Source of the DNA: Candidatus Latescibacterota bacterium
GTDB lineage: Bacteria; Krumholzibacteriota; Krumholzibacteriia; WVZY01
Length of the DNA stretch: 64,000 nucleotides
NCBI GenBank assembly: GCA_011772205.1
Contig: WVZY01000011.1
Span: 62,001 to 126,000, forward strand
Direction: 5' to 3'
The position numbers and the translations under genes were made by a program. This document shows positions 1 through 8,064 of the stretch, piece by piece. Under the pieces are notes generated by a model. That model did not search any database. It had not been told where the DNA came from and saw only the letters and a program-made list of their open reading frames with translations. How positions within the stretch are numbered: position 1 is the first letter of the stretch; every line of letters begins with the position of its first letter.

Positions 1-156
1 CGCACGCTGTTCAGCGAGTTGGCGCCCCCGGGCGAGTACACTGCTGAATGGAATGGTTTGGATGACCGCGGAGTTCTTGTCTCCTCCGGAGTTTATTACT
101 ACAGGTTGTCCGTTAGCGGATCATCGTTCTCCAGAAAACTAGTTTTTCTCAGGTAA
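1..156 (+). CDS. C-terminal fragment of a secreted protein with FlgD-like/type IX sorting-like domain
   Basis: Only the last 51 codons are in the window; the frame is open from base 1 and ends at TAA 154-156. The readable piece has the pattern of a FlgD-like Ig fold or type A sorting domain: a W-N-G-L-D-D-R-G turn, then S-G-V-Y-Y-Y-R-L and a final K-L-V-F-L-R strand. Such tails occur at the C-terminus of exported multidomain proteins in the Bacteroidetes group and related candidate phyla. The same type of tail ends the proteins at 4532, 11915 and 37493. What the rest of the protein does cannot be told. Confidence 0.75.
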   Translation, partial: RTLFSELAPPGEYTAEWNGLDDRGVLVSSGVYYYRLSVSGSSFSRKLVFLR

Positions 157-471
157 TGAAAGACTTGCGGTCGGAGGTCATCTATTCGATAAACGCTGTT
201 GCTCAACCACAGTAGCTTCTCATCTGGCGCATTTCTCGCACCGGTCGATGCTTTCTGGATAGAATTCGAGGTATATTTTTACTGGACACCCGCAGTGGGG
301 TCTTTTTTTAATTAGTATCGATTCGTCATTGGGTCGAGCCTTAGCGAGCAAAAAGAAATCGCCTCGACTTCCGCTCGAGACGACTAGCCATAGAGAGATT
401 GCGATCCTTATTTATTTTCAGCGCATCAAATCGAGCATGCGCTAACTGCATTCGAAGAAAGGGAATCGGAC
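157..471. other. Intergenic region before ppdK
   Basis: About 315 bases with no convincing gene. It holds one clear intrinsic terminator (285-309) that should end transcription of the upstream secreted-protein gene. Further on there is a small hairpin near 384-400. I found no well-spaced sigma-70 promoter and no tRNA. Confidence 0.5.
285..309 (+). terminator. Intrinsic terminator
   Basis: GAC-(bulged A)-CCC pairs with GGG-GTC across a GCAGT loop and is followed directly by seven T (303-309). It lies downstream of the gene ending at 156 and upstream of ppdK. Confidence 0.65.
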
Positions 472-3180
472 ATGGCCAAGAAATATGTGTACTTTTTTGG
501 GAACGGCAAGGCCGAAGGAAGTGCCGACATGCGGGAGCTTCTCGGAGGCAAAGGCGCGAACATTGCGGAGATGACCAACCTCGGGATACCCGTTCCGGCG
601 GGATTTACCATAACGACCGAAGCCTGCAATTATTTCATGAAGAACAACGAGACCTATCCCCCCGGGCTCGAAGCTGAGGTGAAGGATCACTTGAAAAAAT
701 TAGAGGATGCGATGGGTCGGAAGTTCAGCGATAGCGAGGACCCGCTCCTTGTTTCGGTACGTTCGGGCGCGCCCGCATCGATGCCGGGGATGATGGACAC
801 TGTTTTGAATCTCGGCTTGAACGAGAATGCCATCGAGGGTTTGATCAAGCGCACGAACAACCCGAGGTTCGCATACGACAGCTACCGGAGATTCATCCAG
901 ATGTACGGGCATGTTGTCTTGAGCATAAATCCCGGACTGTTCGATGAAAAACTATGGGGGAAAAAGGAACAGCTTGGCGTCAAACAAGACAACGCCATTG
1001 GAGTGGATGACCTGAAACAGCTGATCGCCGAATACAAAAGTATCGTAAAGCGCGAAACGGGCGCGCCTTTTCCCGAACTGCCCGAAGAACAGCTCTGGGG
1101 GGCCATTTCCGCTGTGTTCAAGTCATGGAACAACAAGAGGGCGATATCATACCGGAGGCTTCACAACATTCCCGAACATTGGGGAACCGGTGTGAACGTC
1201 CAGGCGATGGTGTTCGGAAACATGGGTGATGACTGCGCGACAGGCGTGGCCTTCACCAGGGATCCGGCAACGGGCGAGAAGCGGTTTTTCGGAGAGTATC
1301 TCCCGAATGCTCAGGGTGAAGACGTCGTTGCGGGGATCCGCACGCCGCTTCCGATCAGCGAGGAAGAGCGGAAAAAAGGAACCAGGGCCGGGCAGAAGAC
1401 GGATGCGAGCCTCGAGCTCAGAATGCCCGAGGCGTACAAGGAACTGGTCGACATCTATCAAAAGCTGGAGCGGCACTACAAGGATATGCAAGACATCGAG
1501 TTCACCATTCAGGAAAGCAAGCTTTGGATGCTTCAAACCCGCAACGGCAAGCGCACGGGGAGGGCGGCAATCCGCATCGCCATCGATATGGTGGAGGAAG
1601 GACTGATCGACGAAAAAGAGGCGATCACCCGGGTAGACCCCGATCAACTCGAGCAACTCCTCCACCCGATGCTGGATCCCGGTGTCGATCAAAAGCCGCT
1701 TGCCAAAGGGCTCCCTGCGTCTCCTGGCGCCGCATGCGGCAGGGCCGCTTTCACTGTTGACGAGGCGCTTCGCATCACAGGTTCGGGTGAGAAGGTGGTC
1801 CTCGTTCGTGTCGAAACTTCTCCCGAGGATATCGACGGCATGAAAGCAGCCGAAGCCATCCTTACAGCGAGGGGAGGCATGACCTCCCACGCGGCGGTAG
1901 TAGCCAGAGGAATGGGCAAGTGCTGCGTAGTTGGCTGCACTGATCTGCACATCGATACTGCCTCAGGGACATTCAAATTGGGCAGCGAAAGATTCGAAGT
2001 TGGATCGTACCTCACACTGGATGGGACCAGCGGAGGTGTCTATGCCGGAAAGCTCCCGCTCGTCGATCCTGTTCTGGACGAGTATTACCACCGCTTCATG
2101 AAATGGGTGGATAAGCACAGAAAGCTCCGCGTTCGCGCAAACGCCGATACGCCAGCGGATGCAAAGAAAGCGAGGGAGTTCGGTGCCGAAGGGATCGGTC
2201 TGGCGCGGACCGAGCACATGTTCTTCAAGGAGGACAGGATTCCCGTTGTGCGCGAAATGATCCTGGCATCGAACAAAGAAGAGCGCCTGGCTGCCCTCAA
2301 CAAGATTCTTCCGATGCAGCGGGAAGACTTCGTCGGTGTCTTCGAAGCAATGAACGGTTTGCCGGTCACTGTTAGGCTTCTCGATCCGCCTTTGCATGAA
2401 TTCCTCCCCAAGAGCGAAAAAGAGATTGCGGCTGTTGCAAAGCAGATGGACCGGCCCGTAGAAGAAGTAAGGAACACCGTTGAGTCGCTGCATGAGTTCA
2501 ACCCGATGCTGGGGCACAGGGGTTGCCGGCTGGGCGTGACTTATCCCGAAATCTATGAAATGCAAGCGCGCGCGATCTTAGAAGGTGCTTGCGATGCCAG
2601 GAGCGCCGGCGTGGACGTCATGCCGGAAATCATGATTCCTCTCGTGGGCACCAAAGCCGAACTGGCCATCATGCGGGAAATGATCGAACGAGTTGCCGAA
2701 GTCATTTTGAAAGATCGGGGGATGGAAATTCCCTACCTCATAGGGACGATGATCGAGGTGCCCCGCGCAGCTGTTTGTGCGGATCAAATTGCGGAAGTCG
2801 CGGATTTTTTCAGCTTTGGCACCAATGATCTCACCCAAATGGCATATGGCTACAGCAGAGACGATTCGGGCAAGTTCCTCAATGCGTATATCGAGGAAGG
2901 TATTTTGCCGAAAGATCCATTCGAAACCCTCGATGCGGACGGCGTCGGAGAACTCGTTCGCATTGCGGTGGAAAAAGGCCGGAAGGTCAATAAGATGCTG
3001 AAGCTCGGCATCTGCGGCGAACATGGAGGCGATCCCGAATCGGTCCACTTTTGCAGCCGCGTCGGATTGGACTATGTGAGCTGCTCACCCTTCAGGGTGC
3101 CGGTGGCAAGGCTTGCGGCGGCAAGAGCGGCGCTGCTGAAATCCGATTCTCCCGAATTGGAGATATCGAGATCGGCGTGA
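472..3180 (+). CDS. ppdK: Pyruvate, phosphate dikinase
   Basis: 902 residues, close to the usual bacterial length (about 870-900). The enzyme interconverts pyruvate, ATP and Pi with phosphoenolpyruvate, AMP and PPi in the cytoplasm, working in PPi-dependent glycolysis or gluconeogenesis. The N-terminal nucleotide-binding domain starts with G-G-K-G-A-N-I-A-E-M. The phospho-carrier histidine is His473 in the motif GGMTSHAAVVARGMGKCCV. The C-terminal PEP-binding barrel shows LARTEHMF, an F-S-F-G-T-N-D-L-T-Q segment and GICGEHGGDP near the end with the catalytic cysteine. The start ATG has a purine-rich AAAGGG stretch upstream. The next gene begins four bases after the stop, so it may be the first gene of the envelope operon, although the functions are unrelated. 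Confidence 0.97.
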   Translation: MAKKYVYFFGNGKAEGSADMRELLGGKGANIAEMTNLGIPVPAGFTITTEACNYFMKNNETYPPGLEAEVKDHLKKLEDAMGRKFSDSEDPLLVSVRSGAPASMPGMMDTVLNLGLNENAIEGLIKRTNNPRFAYDSYRRFIQMYGHVVLSINPGLFDEKLWGKKEQLGVKQDNAIGVDDLKQLIAEYKSIVKRETGAPFPELPEEQLWGAISAVFKSWNNKRAISYRRLHNIPEHWGTGVNVQAMVFGNMGDDCATGVAFTRDPATGEKRFFGEYLPNAQGEDVVAGIRTPLPISEEERKKGTRAGQKTDASLELRMPEAYKELVDIYQKLERHYKDMQDIEFTIQESKLWMLQTRNGKRTGRAAIRIAIDMVEEGLIDEKEAITRVDPDQLEQLLHPMLDPGVDQKPLAKGLPASPGAACGRAAFTVDEALRITGSGEKVVLVRVETSPEDIDGMKAAEAILTARGGMTSHAAVVARGMGKCCVVGCTDLHIDTASGTFKLGSERFEVGSYLTLDGTSGGVYAGKLPLVDPVLDEYYHRFMKWVDKHRKLRVRANADTPADAKKAREFGAEGIGLARTEHMFFKEDRIPVVREMILASNKEERLAALNKILPMQREDFVGVFEAMNGLPVTVRLLDPPLHEFLPKSEKEIAAVAKQMDRPVEEVRNTVESLHEFNPMLGHRGCRLGVTYPEIYEMQARAILEGACDARSAGVDVMPEIMIPLVGTKAELAIMREMIERVAEVILKDRGMEIPYLIGTMIEVPRAAVCADQIAEVADFFSFGTNDLTQMAYGYSRDDSGKFLNAYIEEGILPKDPFETLDADGVGELVRIAVEKGRKVNKMLKLGICGEHGGDPESVHFCSRVGLDYVSCSPFRVPVARLAAARAALLKSDSPELEISRSA

Positions 3181-3184
3181 GGAG

Positions 3185-4057
3185 ATGTTTTCCAAACAAG
3201 CGCTCGCCAGATTGGACTTGCGGGGGAGAAGCGCTTCCGCATACCTGGTTTATGCAAAAGAGTGCTTTCAAGAGTCGCTGGAGAACATGCGGCGGCATAG
3301 AACGATCGCTGCCTCACTGGGATCGTTCTCACTCGGCATCCAGGCGACTGCGTTGCTCGCACTGTCTCCGCTGTATCTCCCCTCCCGGGGAGATGCGTAT
3401 CTGGGTCTCCTCGTGGTGACACTGCTCGGAAACGCCGTCATCGTAGGGTGGCTGCTCCTCCACGTTGGACTGATGAGGGATCGGAACGACGCTGTTGTTG
3501 CGCTAAACCTCGCCAACAGGCTTACTATCGTCCGATTCGTCCTGATTCCTCCTTTGCTTTTCCTGATGTTGGACAACCGCCTTTGGCCCGCTCTGATCGT
3601 CTATATTCTCCTGGCGGGAACGGACATTATCGATGGTTTCGTCGCGAGGAGGAGGAATGAGCAGACGCAATTCGGTGTGGTCATGGACCCGCTGGCCGAT
3701 GTTTTCTCAACGGCCGCAGTATTCGCCGCCCTCATGCTAAAAAACCTCGTACCGCTGTGGGTTTTCATTGTACTTATGCTTAGATATGGGACTCTTATTG
3801 TAGGAACCACGGTTCTGTTTTTCGCAGTTGGGCCATTGACATTTCGCGCGACGACCGTCGGCAAAATTGTTGGCGTGCTCCAGGCATCCGCTGTTATAAT
3901 CATCGTCGGCGTCACCCTGGCCGGGATCGATGTGAAAACGGCGCTTGGGAAGTTTCTTTTTCCGTTTCTTGGGCTCATTTTTTGCTTTGTCATAATCTCC
4001 CAGCTGGTGTTCGGGATCGGATATGTCAGGAAAAGGACGGTGAAAGTTGGATCTTGA
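3185..4057 (+). CDS. CDP-alcohol phosphatidyltransferase family membrane protein (PgsA-like)
   Basis: 290 residues. The family signature D-x2-D-G-x2-A-R-x8-G-x3-D-x3-D is complete: D147, D150-G151, A154-R155, G164, D168 and D172. These enzymes use two metal ions to move a phosphatidyl group from CDP-diacylglycerol onto an alcohol in the inner membrane. The catalytic part is preceded by about 100 residues with two hydrophobic segments (about 42-65 and 72-95), longer at the N-terminus than typical PgsA, so the acceptor alcohol (glycerol phosphate, inositol phosphate or other) is not settled. It starts 4 bases after ppdK and overlaps the next gene by 11 bases. Confidence 0.88.
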   Translation: MFSKQALARLDLRGRSASAYLVYAKECFQESLENMRRHRTIAASLGSFSLGIQATALLALSPLYLPSRGDAYLGLLVVTLLGNAVIVGWLLLHVGLMRDRNDAVVALNLANRLTIVRFVLIPPLLFLMLDNRLWPALIVYILLAGTDIIDGFVARRRNEQTQFGVVMDPLADVFSTAAVFAALMLKNLVPLWVFIVLMLRYGTLIVGTTVLFFAVGPLTFRATTVGKIVGVLQASAVIIIVGVTLAGIDVKTALGKFLFPFLGLIFCFVIISQLVFGIGYVRKRTVKVGS

Positions 4058-4532
4058 GGGAAAGCTCAACGTCTTCGAGCCCACGACAGTGTTTCAGATG
4101 CTCAATCTTGCACAAATAACGGGCAGGCTGACACTGGATGCCAGGTTCAATTCGGCCCGAATATACTTCATCCTCGGCAACATTACTTATGCCGAGTTGT
4201 CGAACCGGCCTCTGAAACTGGGTGAGTACCTCGTACGGGAGGGATTGATCAACAGCGATCAGCTTGACAAGGCGCTGCGCAAGAAGGCAAAGGGGAAAAA
4301 GATCGGTACCATACTCGTCCAAAGCGGCGCTATAAGCGAGAACGAATTGAGGTGCGCCATCGAGAATCAAATCAAAGAAGTGGTGTACGAAGTGGTTCGC
4401 TGGCGCGAAGGCTGGTTCACATTCGAGGAAGGAAAGAAGCCCGACGCCCAGGATATCCTTATCGATATCCCCATCGACCACCTCATGCTCGAAGGTATGA
4501 AGAGAATGGATGAATTGGGAGAGAAATCCTGA
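4047..4532 (+). CDS. DUF4388 domain protein
   Basis: 161 residues, TTG start 4047 overlapping the upstream gene, with AGGACGG just upstream. The N-terminal half (L-E-G-K-L, F-Q-M-L-N-L-A-Q-I-T-G-R-L, then G-N-I-T-Y-A) matches the DUF4388/PATAN-like fold seen in signalling proteins of deltaproteobacteria and candidate phyla. The middle (L-G-E-Y-L-V-R-E-G-L-I, then I-G-T-I-L-V-Q-S-G-A-I) resembles the GspE/MshE N-terminal domain, which in some proteins binds cyclic di-GMP. No signal peptide; cytoplasmic. Its stop shares bases with the next start (TGATG), so translation is probably coupled. The exact role is unknown. Confidence 0.8.
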   Translation: MDLEGKLNVFEPTTVFQMLNLAQITGRLTLDARFNSARIYFILGNITYAELSNRPLKLGEYLVREGLINSDQLDKALRKKAKGKKIGTILVQSGAISENELRCAIENQIKEVVYEVVRWREGWFTFEEGKKPDAQDILIDIPIDHLMLEGMKRMDELGEKS

Positions 4533-5680
4533 TGACGCGACTGGCCGTTCTCTTCATTCTATTCCTCCTATCCCCCACCGCATCATTATCAACGACGTCT
4601 GATGACCTCAGATCGAGGATTGAGATCGATGGTCGAGCATCCGAGTACGAGCCGGATGAATGGGTGCTCGATCCGACTACGAATTTTCCAGAGCGGAAAG
4701 GTGATTCGAGATGGGGAAGGGACAACGATATCATAAGCATTGCTCTCACCTGGGATTTTCACAACGTTTACATCGTGATCCCTTGTGTTGCATCCAACAG
4801 CACACTGATGATCTTCATCGATACGGACTGCGGAGGTCCTAAGGGCCTGGAGCAAGCCGAGTTTTTTCGAAGGAACATCCGATTCGCAGATTTTTCTCCG
4901 AACCTTCTCTTTCAAGCCAAGGATTCGCCGCCTTTTGCGTTGGTGGGATTCGTCGATTGCGATCACCCCATTGACTTGGTGGATGAGGATCGTTTCGGTG
5001 CGTGGTTCCTGCAAGATGGTATCAATGGCGGCGCGCTGGAGGCGGCGATCCCGTGGGATCTGTTGGGACGTTTCGAGAAGACGAATGGAGCGGTGAGGAT
5101 ACCCGAGAATGGGGCGGTCCTCGGTCTTATCGCTGCTTTGACGGGTGGTCCGGGGACGGGGGCGGGGGATGCGGCACCGGATCCATCGACGGTTCTCGAG
5201 AGCGATTCCACTCGGATCGCCTTTCTCGACAACTCGATCCGGATCCCTCTCGATGCCGATGAGGACGGGTATCTGGATGTGGGCGTTTCACCGCGTGACG
5301 TCGCGACGTTCTCCTTGACACAGGGAAACACACAGCGGCAGGTGACGGAGCTACGGCTCGACCTGGAGGAGAAAGTCTTCTCTCCCGACGGCGGGGAAGT
5401 TCTCCGGTTCTTGGCCTCTCCGGAAAACGACACACCTCCGCTCCCCGTCTATCTCACGGCCCGTATTTACAGCACAACGGGTAAGCTCATTACCGTTATC
5501 TACGAGGATCTGCCGAGAAGCTTTGCCAGCGGCGCTCAACCGGTGTGGGATGTATGGGATGGGCGGGACTACGGGGGAAATGTCGTTCCGGGGGGAATAT
5601 ATATCCTTGTCGTGTCCGGAGGTCCGGCGCAAGGATCGACCACCAATGTGGCAAAAGCGTCTTTCGCGGTGATCCGCTAG
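4532..5680 (+). CDS. Secreted protein with FlgD-like C-terminal domain
   Basis: 382 residues. A signal peptide (M-T-R-L-A-V-L-F-I-L-F-L-L, cleavage near residue 20) is followed by a domain that looks like the CBM9/DOMON-type beta sandwich found at the start of many exported proteins (I-E-I-D-G-R-A, W-D-F-H-N-V-Y-I-V, F-I-D-T-D-C-G-G). The last 90 residues form a FlgD-like Ig domain with V-W-D-G-R-D-Y-G-G-N-V-V-P-G-G-I-Y. It is translationally coupled to the DUF4388 gene. A cell-surface or secreted role is likely; the substrate is unknown. Confidence 0.8.
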   Translation: MTRLAVLFILFLLSPTASLSTTSDDLRSRIEIDGRASEYEPDEWVLDPTTNFPERKGDSRWGRDNDIISIALTWDFHNVYIVIPCVASNSTLMIFIDTDCGGPKGLEQAEFFRRNIRFADFSPNLLFQAKDSPPFALVGFVDCDHPIDLVDEDRFGAWFLQDGINGGALEAAIPWDLLGRFEKTNGAVRIPENGAVLGLIAALTGGPGTGAGDAAPDPSTVLESDSTRIAFLDNSIRIPLDADEDGYLDVGVSPRDVATFSLTQGNTQRQVTELRLDLEEKVFSPDGGEVLRFLASPENDTPPLPVYLTARIYSTTGKLITVIYEDLPRSFASGAQPVWDVWDGRDYGGNVVPGGIYILVVSGGPAQGSTTNVAKASFAVIR

Positions 5681-5693
5681 TTATGGAGCCGAC

Positions 5694-6587
5694 GTGGACG
5701 GTATCAAGAAATCCGCTGCCTTCCTGGTCGCACTTACCACTGCCTCACTCATCGTTCCGGTGAGTGCAGGAGCTTATTTCGAAAGAATGCATGCTTCATC
5801 GCGGACGCTCTCCATGGGCGGAGCGTTCGTGGCCGTTGCGAGCGATCCGAGTGCCGCGATCGTGAATCCGGCGGGTCTCGCCCAGTGCAGAACCTTTTCC
5901 TTTCTTACATCCCTCAACGAGCCCTACGGGCTTTCGGATCTCGAAGAAAGTTACTTCGCCGTCGCACTCCCCGCGAAAATCGGCATCGTGGGATTGTCTT
6001 GGCACCGGTTTTCGCTCGAAGGCGTCAGTTCGGAAGATCTATTTTCACTTGCATTCGGACGCGATTATATCCGGACATCGCTCGATGCGTCTCTGTCGTT
6101 CGGCGGCAGCATCGATGTGGCTAGAATCAGCTATTCGGACCGGTTCGACGCTTCGGAGGCGATCGTGACGGGATCGCTTGGAGTTCTCCTCAGGCCGTTT
6201 CCGATCATCGGTGTGGGCTACTCCGTCCGGAATCTCGGGCAAGACTCGTTCGATTTTATCCCGGGTGGGGGCGGAACGCCTCTCAAGGTTCAGCACAATT
6301 GGGGGATCGCTTACCACTGGCAGCGTGTCTCGTTCGTTTACGAAAGGGAAAGAGGACAGGATCGCGGATGGAGGAACCGCATGGGCCTCGAGGTGCGGCT
6401 GCCCACGGGCCTCCGGATTCGCTCCGGTCTCAACCGTGGGGACGTTACCGGTGGTGTGGGGCTGCTGCTGTCCGGATTGAACGTGGATATCGGCGTATCG
6501 TCGCATGACGTCCTCGGCACGAGCTATATGATCTCGGTGGGCTATTCGTTGCCGCACAAGGGAGCAGTGGTTGAACCGAAACGCTAG
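5694..6587 (+). CDS. PorV/PorQ-like outer-membrane barrel protein (UPF0164 type)
   Basis: 297 residues, GTG start 5694 with GGAG upstream. After a signal peptide (about residues 1-24), the N-terminus has the family hallmark: S-S-R-T-L-S-M-G-G-A-F-V-A-V-A-S-D-P-S-A, then N-P-A-G-L-A. The rest alternates short amphipathic strands and turns, as in a 14-stranded FadL-like barrel, and ends on a strand (Y-M-I-S-V-G-Y-S-L). PorV in type IX secretion shuttles cargo on the surface; PorQ helps attach it. The nearby genes for proteins with FlgD/sorting-like tails fit such a role, but this protein alone does not prove a type IX system. Confidence 0.8.
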   Translation: MDGIKKSAAFLVALTTASLIVPVSAGAYFERMHASSRTLSMGGAFVAVASDPSAAIVNPAGLAQCRTFSFLTSLNEPYGLSDLEESYFAVALPAKIGIVGLSWHRFSLEGVSSEDLFSLAFGRDYIRTSLDASLSFGGSIDVARISYSDRFDASEAIVTGSLGVLLRPFPIIGVGYSVRNLGQDSFDFIPGGGGTPLKVQHNWGIAYHWQRVSFVYERERGQDRGWRNRMGLEVRLPTGLRIRSGLNRGDVTGGVGLLLSGLNVDIGVSSHDVLGTSYMISVGYSLPHKGAVVEPKR

Positions 6588-8064
6588 CATCTTACTGGCC
6601 GGAATGCTTGCATTCGCGGGCTCCGAGGCGCGCTCGCTGGAATTGAAATCGCCGGTTCCGGTCGAGATCGGCGGGCGCTTTCTGTACGACGTTCGGGTGT
6701 CGCGCCAAGGAGTGCGTTTCCCGTGGAATTACACGTCCAGCGCGGTGTCCGATAGAACCCGCCTGATGCTCGATTTGCGCATGGGCAATGCGGATTTTGG
6801 CGAGCTCTACCTGAAAGGCGCCGCCCTGCAGCGGACCGATCTGGGGCCTCGCGGTGAAAGGCGGTTCGATTTCGAGCAGGGAGATTATTTCTGGCAAGAC
6901 AAGGGCGAACGCACAAGGATTGGAGTTCGTCTATTCGCCAACGAGAGACGCTTCTTCACGCATGCTTTGATCGCCCCGATCGTCGAGGACGATCGAGTGA
7001 AAGGTTCGGGTAAAAACAGGGGTGCCAGAGTTGACGGCGATTTTTTCAAACGGCTCTCCATCACTGGACTATATTCAACGCTTGGCGACGACTTCGATGA
7101 CGGCAGCAGGATCGCTTACCTCAGGACGGCGTTCGCGCATGACCACTTTGCGATCTCGACGGCGTACCTCCATGAAGACCGTCCCGTCAGCGGTCTTCCC
7201 GACTTGGCCGTCTTCAAAACTGAGCTCACCGGATACTACAAACGGGCGAGCCTTCTCCTTTCTTACGAGCAGTCCGGTTTTGGCCGGGGATTTTTCTTTC
7301 CAAAGGATCGGTTTCATTTCGACCGTTTTGTCGGCGACAACTTCTCGACCGTGCTTCCGAACGCCGGGGCCTTTTTTGCCGAAGCCCGGCTCGTAGCGCT
7401 TCCTGTTCGAAAATTAGGAATCGTGAACCTCATCCACCGATATTTTGCAGTGAGAGAGGCGTTCAATTCGGGATTGGTGGGCAATGAGAGCGGCTCCGTC
7501 GGTTATACGACCGGTGCATACTTCACCGCTGACAGCATCAGCGTGAACGGAAGGATGGTCTATACCAAGCGGGTCCGCTCGGCATTCGAAACGGAAAGCG
7601 AAGAAAAGGTCGAGGCGAGCATCTGGGCGGCCCTCGAAAACGGTTCCGAAGTGTTCATCAGGGGCGGAATCGGTAGAACATCCGACGCCTTTCCCTTCGA
7701 AATTGAGGAGAATTTCATCCACACCGCACTGAAGTACCGCCTGAAAAAGCTGCAATCCGGTGTGCATTTCATGCTGAAAGACATCGATACGATTTTTTCC
7801 GAGCAGCGGGTTGCGTGGGAGTCCAGGGTTGCCTTCAGAGGGAACATTGCGATCTCCTGGCGGACCATCTTCACGAAGAACTTCACGACCAATGACGCCG
7901 TTCATGCCCGTCTGGAATACCGGCCGAGTTCGCACCTCTTTTTTGCCGTCAGCTACGGGAGGGCGTTCATCGGGGACGATCCGTTTCTCCTCGAAGATCC
8001 GGATATCAGCATCATCGGCACCGATACGCCCATTTATGGTTTTTGCGTCAGGGGAGATTTTTGA
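6571..8064 (+). CDS. Predicted outer-membrane beta-barrel protein
   Basis: 497 residues, TTG start with a good AGGGAG upstream, overlapping the previous stop. It has a short signal peptide (I-L-L-A-G-M-L-A-F-A-G-S-E-A-R-S). The body is a long run of alternating hydrophobic/aromatic strands and charged turns, and the last residues (P-I-Y-G-F-C-V-R-G-D-F) end on an aromatic, as outer-membrane barrels often do. I recognise no enzyme motif. Sharing an operon with a PorV-like and a CBM48-bearing barrel suggests an envelope complex. Confidence 0.75.
   Translation: MNRNASILLAGMLAFAGSEARSLELKSPVPVEIGGRFLYDVRVSRQGVRFPWNYTSSAVSDRTRLMLDLRMGNADFGELYLKGAALQRTDLGPRGERRFDFEQGDYFWQDKGERTRIGVRLFANERRFFTHALIAPIVEDDRVKGSGKNRGARVDGDFFKRLSITGLYSTLGDDFDDGSRIAYLRTAFAHDHFAISTAYLHEDRPVSGLPDLAVFKTELTGYYKRASLLLSYEQSGFGRGFFFPKDRFHFDRFVGDNFSTVLPNAGAFFAEARLVALPVRKLGIVNLIHRYFAVREAFNSGLVGNESGSVGYTTGAYFTADSISVNGRMVYTKRVRSAFETESEEKVEASIWAALENGSEVFIRGGIGRTSDAFPFEIEENFIHTALKYRLKKLQSGVHFMLKDIDTIFSEQRVAWESRVAFRGNIAISWRTIFTKNFTTNDAVHARLEYRPSSHLFFAVSYGRAFIGDDPFLLEDPDISIIGTDTPIYGFCVRGDF

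Noticed and set aside
157-471. tRNA or small RNA gene before ppdK
   Set aside because: No cloverleaf with a T-arm/CCA pattern could be assembled; only the terminator hairpin is convincing.
1147-1950. Long minus-strand open frame inside ppdK
   Set aside because: Shadow of a strongly conserved plus-strand gene; no recognisable domain, and similar shadows occur under most GC-rich genes here.
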